Positions 1-7,643 of a DNA stretch of 64,000 bases are shown piece after piece (position 1 is the stretch's first letter; the number at the start of each line of letters is the position of its first letter). The translations under genes and the position numbers were made by a program. The stretch is taken from contig NZ_SRKZ01000006.1 of NCBI RefSeq assembly GCF_004745865.1, positions 124,001 to 188,000 of the forward strand, read 5' to 3'. Under the pieces are notes generated by a model. The model was not told the DNA's origin. It worked only from the letters and a program-made list of their open reading frames with translations, and ran no database searches. The DNA comes from Hymenobacter wooponensis. GTDB lineage: Bacteria > Bacteroidota > Bacteroidia > Cytophagales > Hymenobacteraceae.

Positions 1-1374
1 CTCAGGAAGCACCAAGATGGACTTTTGTACACCCGCCGGGCGCTTCAGCTTGCACGGCGCATCGGCGACGTAGCGGGCGAGTCGCTGTATCTCGCTGATC
101 TGGGCTCCTACTATTTACAGATGAACCAGCTAGGCACCGCCGAGGGACTTCTGCGGCAAGCACTGGCCCTGGTTGCGCCGTTGCACCGGCCACGCTTTGA
201 GGCTGGGCACCTAGAACTGCTGGCTACTGTTCTCTACCTTAAAGGCAACCTACGTGAAGCGGAGACCCTTACGTTGCAGGCCATGCGGCTGGCCCGCCAG
301 ATCAACTATGGGGAACGAGTACTCGATGCCTACAGCTTGCTGACCGACATTTATGCGCGGCAGCGGAAATATGAGGAGGCTTTTCGCTGGCAGCATATGT
401 TCCGCAACCTCAACGACAGCCTCAACAACCGGACTCGACTACAGGTACTCACGGCTCTGCAAGCGCGTTATGAGTCTGCAGAAAAAGAAAACCAGATTCG
501 CCTCCTCACCGAGCGCAGCTACACTGCTCAGCTTCGTAACCGCGAGTTATGGACGGCAGTTACGCTGCTTCTGGTTGGGTTGGGCGGCATGGCCCTCTTA
601 TACGGGCAGCTCCGGCGCAGCCGCGCGGCTCTGGCCGAAAACAATGCTGCCCTACAGGAAGCTACTCTCGAACTTCGCCAACTGGCGGCTTCTAAAGACC
701 GCCTATACTCTATTGTAGCTCATGACCTGCGCGGGCCGGTAACCTCTTTTGCCGGCGTCACGGAGCTCATTGACTTCTACCTGCAGCGCGGTGATGAGGA
801 AGGTCTCCGCCGCCTGCCAGACATCGTCCGGCAAGCCGCTCAAAACCTGAACAGCCTTCTCGATAACTTACTGAACTGGGCCGTTACCCAGACCGGTGAG
901 CTGGCATTTCAGCCGGAGCGGTTACCCGTAGCCGAACTGTTCACAGAACTTGCCAACCTCTACAGTACCTCGGCCCAAGCCAAGCAAATTACCCTGCAGG
1001 TTGATTATGCTCCTAACCTGACCATTTGGGCCGACCCCCATATGACCCGCACCATCTTGCGCAACCTGATCAGCAATGCTCTCAAGTTTACGCCGGTGGC
1101 TGGCAGCATAGTTCTCAAGGCAGAAGCTTTGCCCAAGGGAGTTGTACGGCTCAGTGTCACGGACACTGGCCTAGGCATGCCCCCACAGCAGATTGCAAGC
1201 CTACTGGACGCCGATGGCCCGCTCATGCCCACGTATGGCCCCCGCTCAGGCACTGGCCTAGGTTTGATGCTGTGCCGGGCTTTCACCCAGCGCCAGGGCG
1301 GAATGCTGCACATTGAAAGCACCGAAGGTCAAGGCACCACCATCTCGGTTACGCTGCCTAACGCCCAGCGCTAA
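1..1374 (+). CDS. TPR-containing sensor histidine kinase (5' end outside window)
   Basis: The reading frame is open at base 1, so the N-terminus is missing. The visible part starts with tetratricopeptide-like helices (roughly the first 150 residues), followed by one membrane helix (about nt 545-610), a short coiled coil and a kinase core. The phospho-acceptor histidine lies in AHDLRGPV (His codon at 721-723). The ATP-binding domain shows the N box RNLISNALKFTP and glycine motifs DTGLGMP and GTGLGLML. This matches the Bacteroidota class of periplasmic or cytoplasmic TPR sensor kinases that autophosphorylate and signal to a response regulator. No response regulator gene lies next to it, so its partner is unknown. 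The kinase assignment is firm; the stimulus cannot be told. Confidence 0.93.
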   Translation, partial: LRKHQDGLLYTRRALQLARRIGDVAGESLYLADLGSYYLQMNQLGTAEGLLRQALALVAPLHRPRFEAGHLELLATVLYLKGNLREAETLTLQAMRLARQINYGERVLDAYSLLTDIYARQRKYEEAFRWQHMFRNLNDSLNNRTRLQVLTALQARYESAEKENQIRLLTERSYTAQLRNRELWTAVTLLLVGLGGMALLYGQLRRSRAALAENNAALQEATLELRQLAASKDRLYSIVAHDLRGPVTSFAGVTELIDFYLQRGDEEGLRRLPDIVRQAAQNLNSLLDNLLNWAVTQTGELAFQPERLPVAELFTELANLYSTSAQAKQITLQVDYAPNLTIWADPHMTRTILRNLISNALKFTPVAGSIVLKAEALPKGVVRLSVTDTGLGMPPQQIASLLDADGPLMPTYGPRSGTGLGLMLCRAFTQRQGGMLHIESTEGQGTTISVTLPNAQR

Positions 1375-1441
1375 GGCTTGTGGCGCGCATGTGGCGCCGT
1401 CTTCCGACCTTTGTCAGACTCACACTACTGTACTTCCGGCT

Positions 1442-2224
1442 ATGCTTCTTCACTTCCGCGAAATGGGCCAGGGCAATCCTCTGGTTATTCTCCATGGCTT
1501 ATTTGGCACCTCTGATAACTGGCAGACCCTGGCACGGCGCTGGTCGGAAGCAGGCCACCGCGTAATTGTGGCCGACCTCCGTAACCACGGCCGCTCCTTC
1601 CACTCCGCAGAACACTCCTACGAGTTGATGTCGCAAGACATCTTGGGCCTGTTTAACCACTTGCAGCTTGATGCAGCTACTACCACGCTACTAGGCCACA
1701 GCATGGGTGGTAAAGCCTCCATGCGCTTCGCCCTCGACCACCCAGAACGGCTGGCTCGCTTGGTGGTGGTAGACATTGCACCCCGCGTTTCTGACATGGC
1801 TCACCAAGATGATATTCTGGCGGGCCTGAATGCCGTACCCGTTTCAACACTAGAAAGCCGACAGCAGGCCGAAGATGCGCTAGCCCAGCATATTCCTCAG
1901 CCCAGCGTTCGGCAATTTCTGCTCAAGAATCTTTACCGCTTAGAAGATAACTCCTTTGCGTGGCGGCAGAACCTGGCCGCTCTGAATGAGCACATGCAGG
2001 CTATCGGCGCTGAAATCACCAGCAACCAGCCCTTCCTCAAACCGGCCCTCTTCATCCGTGGCGGTAAGTCTGACTACATTTCGACCGAGGACAAATTGTA
2101 CGGCATCCCGGCCATTTTCCCCAATTCACAGGTTGAGACAATTGTGAATGCGGGACACTGGGTACACGCTGAGGCCCCTGATGCTGTATTTGAGCTTGTG
2201 CATGCCTTCGCAGCCCAGGGCTAA
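1442..2224 (+). CDS. alpha/beta fold hydrolase, YbfF esterase-like
   Basis: The frame extends upstream to 1313, but that stretch overlaps the kinase gene and has no family-like sequence. ATG at 1442 gives about 260 residues beginning MLLHFREMGQG, the usual length. The oxyanion-hole region is HGLFGTSDNW, the nucleophile elbow is GHSMGG (serine), and the C-terminal catalytic histidine is in AGHWVHAE. This is the arrangement of YbfF-type esterases acting on acyl esters or acyl-CoA-like substrates in the cytoplasm. It follows the kinase by 67 bases on the same strand and may be co-transcribed with the downstream methyltransferase. The true substrate cannot be read from the sequence. Confidence 0.88.
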   Translation: MLLHFREMGQGNPLVILHGLFGTSDNWQTLARRWSEAGHRVIVADLRNHGRSFHSAEHSYELMSQDILGLFNHLQLDAATTTLLGHSMGGKASMRFALDHPERLARLVVVDIAPRVSDMAHQDDILAGLNAVPVSTLESRQQAEDALAQHIPQPSVRQFLLKNLYRLEDNSFAWRQNLAALNEHMQAIGAEITSNQPFLKPALFIRGGKSDYISTEDKLYGIPAIFPNSQVETIVNAGHWVHAEAPDAVFELVHAFAAQG

Positions 2225-2289
2225 CGCTTAAACGAAGGTACCCTGCATAGGCCTATGCTACTCAGTTATCACTTTTACTCCTCTCTGCT

Positions 2290-2994
2290 TTGAAAGGCAC
2301 GCTGTACCTCATTCCCACCATCCTCGCCGACGATACAGCCGCGCAGGTGCTTCCCCCGCAGGTGGGAGGCCGGGTGGCCGCTTTATCTTATTTTCTGGTG
2401 GAAAACGCTCGCACCGCGCGGCGCTTTATCAAGAGCGTAGCGCCCCAGCACGTTATTGAGGACTTACGCATCGGTGTAATTGATAAAGACAGCACCGAAG
2501 CCCAAATTCAGGCCGCGCTGGAGCCCGTGCTCAATGGCAAGGATGCAGGAGTGATTTCCGAAGCTGGCTGCCCTGGCATCGCCGACCCCGGCGCTGAACT
2601 AGCCCGCCGCGCCCATCAGGTAGGCATTAAAGTGGTGCCGCTAGTTGGCCCCTCGTCTCTGCTACTAGCCCTGATGGCTTCCGGCATGAATGGCCAAAGC
2701 TTTGCGTTTCATGGCTACTTGCCCATTGAACGGGCTAAGCGCGTAGCCGCGCTTAAGAATCTCGAGAAACAGGCGTTAACTCAGCACCAAACCCAACTGT
2801 TTATTGAGACGCCCTACCGTAACATGCAGCTGCTGGAAGACCTTCTGACGACGCTGCACCCTGGCACCCGCCTGTGCATTGCCGCCAGTCTCACCGCCGA
2901 AAATGAGTACGTGCGCACCGATACCGTAGCAGGCTGGAAGGGCAAACTACCCGAAATTCACAAGCAGCCAGCTGTCTTTCTAATCGGCAAATAG
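2290..2994 (+). CDS. SAM-dependent methyltransferase, RsmI/tetrapyrrole methylase family
   Basis: The 234-residue protein has the tetrapyrrole-methylase fold signature of RsmI-like enzymes: an N-terminal GTLYLIPT strand, VISEAGCPGIADPG at about residues 90-103 and VVPLVGPSSLLLALMASG at about 117-134. RsmI 2'-O-methylates C1402 of 16S rRNA. This shorter Bacteroidota relative is usually annotated only as a SAM-dependent methyltransferase, so rRNA as target is an inference. The start is TTG at 2290, because no ATG lies in a suitable place before the conserved first strand. A palindromic terminator follows at 3017-3077. Confidence 0.83.
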   Translation: MKGTLYLIPTILADDTAAQVLPPQVGGRVAALSYFLVENARTARRFIKSVAPQHVIEDLRIGVIDKDSTEAQIQAALEPVLNGKDAGVISEAGCPGIADPGAELARRAHQVGIKVVPLVGPSSLLLALMASGMNGQSFAFHGYLPIERAKRVAALKNLEKQALTQHQTQLFIETPYRNMQLLEDLLTTLHPGTRLCIAASLTAENEYVRTDTVAGWKGKLPEIHKQPAVFLIGK

Positions 2995-3016
2995 CTTCTT
3001 AGTTGCCACTCCTAAA

Positions 3017-3077
3017 ACAGTAGCGCGAGTACCGGATGTAGGCCACTTAGGGCCGGCTCCGATACTCGCGCTACTGT
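3017..3077. terminator. bidirectional terminator between the RsmI-like gene and feoB
   Basis: Perfect 15-bp arms at 3017-3031 and 3063-3077 flank a 31-base loop. An A-run precedes the left arm and TATTTTAG follows the right arm, so it can stop transcription from both converging genes. The loop contains GTAGGCCAC. Confidence 0.7.
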
Positions 3078-3100
3078 ATTTTAGGCAGCTAGGCTTGTTT

Positions 3101-5284
3101 CTATTTCATCAGTTGATAGACTAGCAGCGCAGAGAAGTAAGCTAGGCCAGTCATGTATAGAAGCTGCATCAGGGGCCATTTCCAGCCTTTTGTTTCGCGG
3201 TAGGTAGCAGCCAGTGTGCTCATGCATTGCATGGCAAAAACGTAGAATACAAGCAGAGAAAATGACCGGGCCGGCGTGAAAAACGGCTGACCGTTGGCAT
3301 CCTTTTCCGATGCCAGCTTTTGCTGCACAGTTTGCTGATCGGCATCCTGGCCTACGCTGTAAATCGTAGACATCGTCCCAACGAACACCTCGCGGGCAGC
3401 AAAGGAAGTGAGTAGCGAGATACCAATTTTCCAGTCGAAGCCCAAGGGCCGAATGGCTGGCTCAATCAGGTGTCCGAAATGGCCGGCGTAGGAGCTCTCC
3501 AGCTTCTCAGAGGCCACATGCGAGTCAGTCTCAGCAGCGGTAAAGCCCTTCGCTTGGCCTTCTACTTTCGCTCGCTTTTCAGCTTGTTCTAGCGCATCGG
3601 CTGGGCCGTAGGAGGCCAGAACCCAAAGCAGAATAGAAATAGCCAGAATGACCTTACCTGCTTGAAAAACGAATGCTTTTACTTTCTCAACAATAGTGAT
3701 GCCTACGTTTTTCCAGCGGGGCCAGCGGTATACCGGAAACTCCATGATGAAGTAGCTACGCTCCTTGGTTTTCATCAGCAGCTTCATGGCCCACGCCGAT
3801 AAAATTGCTGCTACAAAACCAAGTAAGTACAGCCCCATCAAGGCAAAGCCGCGCAGATTGAAAATACCCAGCACTGGCTGATCTGGTACTACCAGCCCTA
3901 TCAGCACCGTGTAAACCGGAATCCTAGCCGAGCAACTCATCAAGGGCGTGACGAAGATGGTAATCATCCGGTCCTTCCAGTTCTCAATGGTGCGCGCGCT
4001 CATGATGGCTGGCACGGCGCAAGCCACCCCCGAAATGAGGGGTACTACACTCTTACCGTTCAACCCGAATTTACGCATGATGCGGTCCATCATAAACGTG
4101 ACCCGCGCCATGTAACCGGTTTCTTCCAGCACCGCAATGAAGGCGAAGAGCAGGGCAATTTGTGGGATAAAAATAAGCACGCCCCCCAAGCCAGCCAGCA
4201 CACCTTCGGTAAGTAGGTTAATCAGCGGCCCATCAAAGTTTGTTTGGATGAGGCTGTTGATCCAGGCCACTCCCTGGTCAATCAAATCCATGGGGTAGCT
4301 GGCCCAGGCAAATACGGCCTGGAACATCAGGAACAGAACCCCCAAGAAAATGAGGTAGCCCCACACTTTATGGGTCAACACCTTATCGAGACGGTTGCTG
4401 TACGGCTCGTTGCGCTGGGTGCGCGTAACGGATACTGTGTTCAGCAGAATATCGTTGATGCTGGCGTAGCGGGCAATGGTTTCCTGCGCCTGCCGGGGTG
4501 TAGCCTCAAACCCGTACTCTTGCACCAGCTCTCCAATGTAGGCCCGATCATCAGGCGACAGAAAGCTGATCTGGCGGTACTGGTGCGCGTAGTGCAACGC
4601 TAGGTAATCGTTGTGCAGGTTGAAGTAGTAGCGAATCTGCCGAATCATGGGCAGTAGCTCATCTTCAATCTCATAGAAGTGCGTAGCAGGCGCATCCAGC
4701 ATCTGCGCCATCACTATTTTGAGAGCCGCAACACCAATGCCTTTGCGCGCATTCATGGGGATAATGGGCACACCCAATTCCTGCTGCAACGCCACAATAT
4801 CAATGTTCACGCCATGCTGCGCCGCTACATCCATCATGTTGAGCGCTAGCACCGCAGGCAGGCCTAGGTCGGCCAGCTGGGTAAAGAGCAACAGGTTCCG
4901 GCGCAGGTTGCTGGCATCGGCTGTTACCACCACAAAGTCGGGGTACTGGTCGCTCGACCGGTCGTAGAGCAGGTCAGTAATAACCTTCTCGTCGAGGCTT
5001 TTGGGATAGAGCGAGTACGTACCGGGTAGGTCGATAATCTCGGCCCGGAGCTGCGGCGTCAGCTGGCTCACGCCGGTTTTACGGTCAACGGTTACACCTG
5101 GAAAATTACCCACCTTCTGATTCAACCCCGTAAGTTGGTTAAACAGAGAGGTTTTGCCCGAGTTGGGATTGCCGATCAGAGCAATTCGAGTGAGGGCACC
5201 GGGGTGCCGGGGGGCAGCGGCTTCTAGTATCGCGGCCGATGCGCCCGCGCCGGCTCGGCCGGTAACAAATTCCACCCCTGCCAT
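3101..5284 (-). CDS. feoB: ferrous iron transporter FeoB
   Basis: FeoB is the inner-membrane Fe(II) permease with a cytosolic G-protein domain. The 727-residue product shows the P-loop GNPNSGKTS at about residues 38-46, the G3 motif DLPGTYSLYP and the G4 motif NMMD. It then has the membrane part with two Gate repeats, including YMARVTFMMDRIM and the SGVACAVPAIMSART segment. The first 30 residues are an alanine-rich extension before the G domain, longer than in many homologues. The gene lies 9 bases behind feoA, so the two form a feoAB operon. The length is normal for the family and no key motif is missing. Confidence 0.97.
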   Translation of the reverse strand: MAGVEFVTGRAGAGASAAILEAAAPRHPGALTRIALIGNPNSGKTSLFNQLTGLNQKVGNFPGVTVDRKTGVSQLTPQLRAEIIDLPGTYSLYPKSLDEKVITDLLYDRSSDQYPDFVVVTADASNLRRNLLLFTQLADLGLPAVLALNMMDVAAQHGVNIDIVALQQELGVPIIPMNARKGIGVAALKIVMAQMLDAPATHFYEIEDELLPMIRQIRYYFNLHNDYLALHYAHQYRQISFLSPDDRAYIGELVQEYGFEATPRQAQETIARYASINDILLNTVSVTRTQRNEPYSNRLDKVLTHKVWGYLIFLGVLFLMFQAVFAWASYPMDLIDQGVAWINSLIQTNFDGPLINLLTEGVLAGLGGVLIFIPQIALLFAFIAVLEETGYMARVTFMMDRIMRKFGLNGKSVVPLISGVACAVPAIMSARTIENWKDRMITIFVTPLMSCSARIPVYTVLIGLVVPDQPVLGIFNLRGFALMGLYLLGFVAAILSAWAMKLLMKTKERSYFIMEFPVYRWPRWKNVGITIVEKVKAFVFQAGKVILAISILLWVLASYGPADALEQAEKRAKVEGQAKGFTAAETDSHVASEKLESSYAGHFGHLIEPAIRPLGFDWKIGISLLTSFAAREVFVGTMSTIYSVGQDADQQTVQQKLASEKDANGQPFFTPARSFSLLVFYVFAMQCMSTLAATYRETKGWKWPLMQLLYMTGLAYFSALLVYQLMK

Positions 5285-5293
5285 TCGCCTAGG

Positions 5294-5524
5294 TTATTTC
5301 AGAATAATAGTAGCTGCCTCGCTTACGCGTAACGACAACGTATAATCCTCGCTCTCCCCTACCACTACCGTAATAGGGCAGCCCAACGGGGCCCGGCTGT
5401 TAAGCCGAACCTGCGTACCCGGTATACAGCCCATTTCCAGTAGCTTAAGCGCCATTTCAGGATCTTTCAGGCAGCAAATTGTCCCACTTTCGCCTAAGCG
5501 TAAATCTTTCACGCTACGAGGCAT
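5294..5524 (-). CDS. feoA: FeoA domain protein
   Basis: This small SH3-like cytosolic protein supports FeoB-dependent ferrous iron uptake. The conserved parts are the start MPRSVKDLRLGE, then LLEMGCIPGTQVRL and the C-terminal LSLRVSEAATIIL. I chose ATG at 5524 (76 residues), which matches the family length. A GTG at 5557 would add 11 non-conserved residues and cannot be excluded. The gene directly precedes feoB, with a TACCTTTG promoter element upstream at 5590-5597. Confidence 0.9.
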   Translation of the reverse strand: MPRSVKDLRLGESGTICCLKDPEMALKLLEMGCIPGTQVRLNSRAPLGCPITVVVGESEDYTLSLRVSEAATIILK

Positions 5525-5589
5525 GGCGGGCGAAGCAGTAGTGGAACGGGTGGACACGGGCAGGCGGGATTATTTAGATTCACTTTAAA

Positions 5590-5597
5590 CAAAGGTA
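5590..5597 (-). promoter_or_regulatory. Bacteroidota -7 promoter element for feoAB
   Basis: On the minus strand this reads TACCTTTG, matching the Bacteroidota sigma-A -7 consensus TAnnTTTG. It predicts a transcription start near 5583 and a leader of about 60 bases to the preferred feoA ATG. I did not find a convincing Fur box. A weak inverted repeat (TAATTGT at 5657-5663 and ACAATTA at 5695-5701) lies further upstream. Confidence 0.55.
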
Positions 5598-5719
5598 CCA
5601 CCCTTTTAGGTTTCGGCCAAAGCGCATAATTCTCTTCGCGTAACGACCGAAAATCTTAATTGTCAGGCTTATAATTATTCTCAAAACAAATTGCACAATT
5701 ATAAATATTCTGTGAGGTA

Positions 5720-5752
5720 TTGCTTTTAATGCCCGAAATCATTGTAGTTTTG
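5720..5752 (+). promoter_or_regulatory. promoter of the CarboxypepD_reg gene at 5776
   Basis: TTG at 5720-5722 and TAGTTTTG at 5745-5752 are 22 bases apart, fitting the Bacteroidota -33/-7 pattern. The ATG follows 23 bases after the -7 element. Confidence 0.5.
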
Positions 5753-5775
5753 GCATAGTCTTATCCTGTCTGCAT

Positions 5776-6678
5776 ATGCTCCAACGCGTACTCTCACTTC
5801 TCTTCTTGGCCTTGCTTCTCCCAGCCTTAGGTTTTGCTCAGGAGAATAAAATATCAGGCCGCATCGTGGACGAAAAGTCCAAAGAGCCCATTCCTTTCGC
5901 CTCAATAGGCCTACGGGAAGAACAAACGGGTGCTCTTACCAACGAGTATGGTTACTTCCAGCTGGCTATGCCCGAGAAGAACCCTCAAGACTCCCTCATC
6001 ATTAATGCCTTGGGCTACTTCCGCAAAGCGGTGCTCATCAAGCCCGGCATTAAGGTGCAGGACATGATTATTGAGGTTCCGAAGCGTGCCATTGCTCTAA
6101 AAGAGGTAAAAGTGGTGAGCAGCGCCAAGATTAAAAATCTTGACCTAGGCTCTAAGTCTACCACTCCGGGTGAAGGCATGATCCAGGGTATGCCGGGCAG
6201 CCAGTATGCCTTCTTCGTGAAAAACGATAAGGGCAAAAACTTGGGCAACGTTCGCTCGGTATCCTTCTACATTGGTGAGAATGGTTTCCCTCGCGAGCCT
6301 TTCCGCGTACGGCTCTACAAGGCCGATGGCAACTACAACTCCCCCAACACCGACTTGCTGACTGATAACATTGTGGTATCAGCCCCCAAAGGCGGCGAGT
6401 GGTACACTATTGACTTAACACAGTACAACATCGAAGCGCCTAAAGAAGGCTTCTTCGTAGCCATGGAATGGATTGTAAGTGGTGACAAGTTCTACACCAC
6501 CAACTTCATGGACAACTACACGCCCTACGGTCAGATCCTGCGTCCCACGTTTGAATTTAAGGAGAGCCGCACCTGGAACTACACCATCGGCCGCGGCTGG
6601 AGCCTAATTACTCTGGCCAATAACGGCCAGCGCTACAACGCCATGATCCGCGCTGAGGTGGATATGATCAAAGACTAG
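5776..6678 (+). CDS. secreted carboxypeptidase-like regulatory domain protein
   Basis: The 300-residue protein starts with a signal peptide (MLQRVLSLLFLALLLPALGF, cleavage after FAQ). A CarboxypepD_reg-like beta-sandwich (KISGRIVDEKSKEPIPFASI, then GALTNEYGYFQL) covers about residues 25-105. That domain is typical of the N-terminus of SusC/TonB-dependent receptors, but here no barrel follows. The C-terminal 190 residues are beta-rich (IGENGFPREPFRVRLY, GGEWYTIDLTQYNI) and resemble a lectin-like sandwich I cannot name. It is probably periplasmic or surface exposed. It has its own promoter and ends at a long palindromic terminator. Function is unknown. Confidence 0.8.
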   Translation: MLQRVLSLLFLALLLPALGFAQENKISGRIVDEKSKEPIPFASIGLREEQTGALTNEYGYFQLAMPEKNPQDSLIINALGYFRKAVLIKPGIKVQDMIIEVPKRAIALKEVKVVSSAKIKNLDLGSKSTTPGEGMIQGMPGSQYAFFVKNDKGKNLGNVRSVSFYIGENGFPREPFRVRLYKADGNYNSPNTDLLTDNIVVSAPKGGEWYTIDLTQYNIEAPKEGFFVAMEWIVSGDKFYTTNFMDNYTPYGQILRPTFEFKESRTWNYTIGRGWSLITLANNGQRYNAMIRAEVDMIKD

Positions 6679-6736
6679 TTATGGGCTGGGGTAAGGCTTA
6701 AAGCTGCTTTTAGCTGCGCTAGGCCACCTCAAAACT

Positions 6737-6795
6737 CATCAGTAAAACAAACAGGCCGGTCCACTCAGTGGACCGGCCTGTTTGTTTTACTGATG
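6737..6795. terminator. 59-bp perfect palindrome, bidirectional terminator
   Basis: Arms of 29 bases at 6737-6765 and 6767-6795 are perfectly complementary around the single base 6766. The outer parts are A-rich on the left and T-rich on the right (CTGTTTGTTTTACTG). It separates the converging genes ending at 6678 (+) and 6887 (-). Confidence 0.85.
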
Positions 6796-6886
6796 GGGGC
6801 ACCTTGATTAAGGTGTCCCCATTTCATTTCTTCAATGCTCCGGTTTACTTGAGTTAGAACTCTACTAAACCGAAGCATCTCACACT

Positions 6887-7537
6887 TTATTTACGCACGG
6901 CAATTTCTACGCGGCGGTTCTCTTGACGGCCTGCAGCCGTAGCGTTAGAAGCCACCGGAGCAGACTCGCCGAAGGACTCAATGCTCACGTTGGCAGCGTT
7001 CATTTGCCCGTTGCTAGTCAGCCAATTTTTTACTGCAGCAGCGCGCTTGGCAGCCAACTCCCGGTTGTACGACTTATCGCCGCGCGAGTCAGCAAAGCCC
7101 AGAACCCGTACCTCTTTGCCACGGAAACGCTGAGCTACAGAAGCACTGATTTCTGACAAAGCCCGGGTAGCAGAAGGCTTAATCTCAGCTTTGTCGGTGT
7201 CAAACAGAATCTTCTCTTCTAGGCCATACACGTTGTATTGATCATCGCTGCGCACGGTCACTTCTGGAAGGTCAATTTCTTCCAGTTTTACGTCTGCGAG
7301 CTTAGCCTTCGTCATGTCCCAGGCATTGCTTACAGCGGCACCAGCTTTGTCAGCGGCATTTTCAATTTTATCGCCAGCTGTACCAGCCGCGTCGGCAGCA
7401 GTTTCGCCTTTGCGGTAAACCACAGCCGTATCGGCGGTAGCTTCCTGAGGCTGGTCTTTGGTTTCGGGGTTTTTAAGGTCGCTGCAGGCAGTTAGGAGAG
7501 CCGTAGCAGCGAAGACAGAGAGAATTTGCTTTTTCAT
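6887..7537 (-). CDS. OmpA-family lipoprotein
   Basis: Starting at ATG 7537, the 216-residue protein has a lipoprotein signal (ATALLTACSD; lipidated Cys at about residue 18). A charged linker with an alanine-rich, YtxH-like segment (DKIENAADKAGAAVSNAWD) follows, then a C-terminal OmpA domain. The domain shows ILFDTDKAEIKPSA, LGFADSRGDKSYNRELAAKR and the closing GRQENRRVEIAV, the residues that bind peptidoglycan diaminopimelate. It should anchor the outer membrane to the cell wall. The frame reads upstream to 7606, but that part lacks a signal peptide and overlaps a hairpin, so the internal ATG is preferred. Confidence 0.9.
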   Translation of the reverse strand: MKKQILSVFAATALLTACSDLKNPETKDQPQEATADTAVVYRKGETAADAAGTAGDKIENAADKAGAAVSNAWDMTKAKLADVKLEEIDLPEVTVRSDDQYNVYGLEEKILFDTDKAEIKPSATRALSEISASVAQRFRGKEVRVLGFADSRGDKSYNRELAAKRAAAVKNWLTSNGQMNAANVSIESFGESAPVASNATAAGRQENRRVEIAVRK

Positions 7538-7582
7538 ACTATAGTAAGGGAGAGAGAAAAGATGAGTTTCCGCATACGCAAA

Positions 7583-7616
7583 AGGGGGCCGAATGGCTAA
7601 GCTCATTCGGCCCCCT
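7583..7616 (-). terminator. terminator of the hydrolase gene at 7644-9062
   Basis: Perfect 13-bp arms at 7583-7595 and 7604-7616 flank an 8-base loop. On the minus strand a T-run (CCCCCTTT) follows the stem. It lies 28 bases after the stop codon of the minus-strand gene. Confidence 0.75.
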
Positions 7617-7643
7617 ATCTTAAATACGCTCTAGCAAAAGGCG

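Noticed and set aside
5657..5701. Possible Fur box upstream of feoAB
   Set aside because: Only a 7-bp inverted repeat with a 31-base spacer was found, which does not fit the 19-bp Fur consensus.
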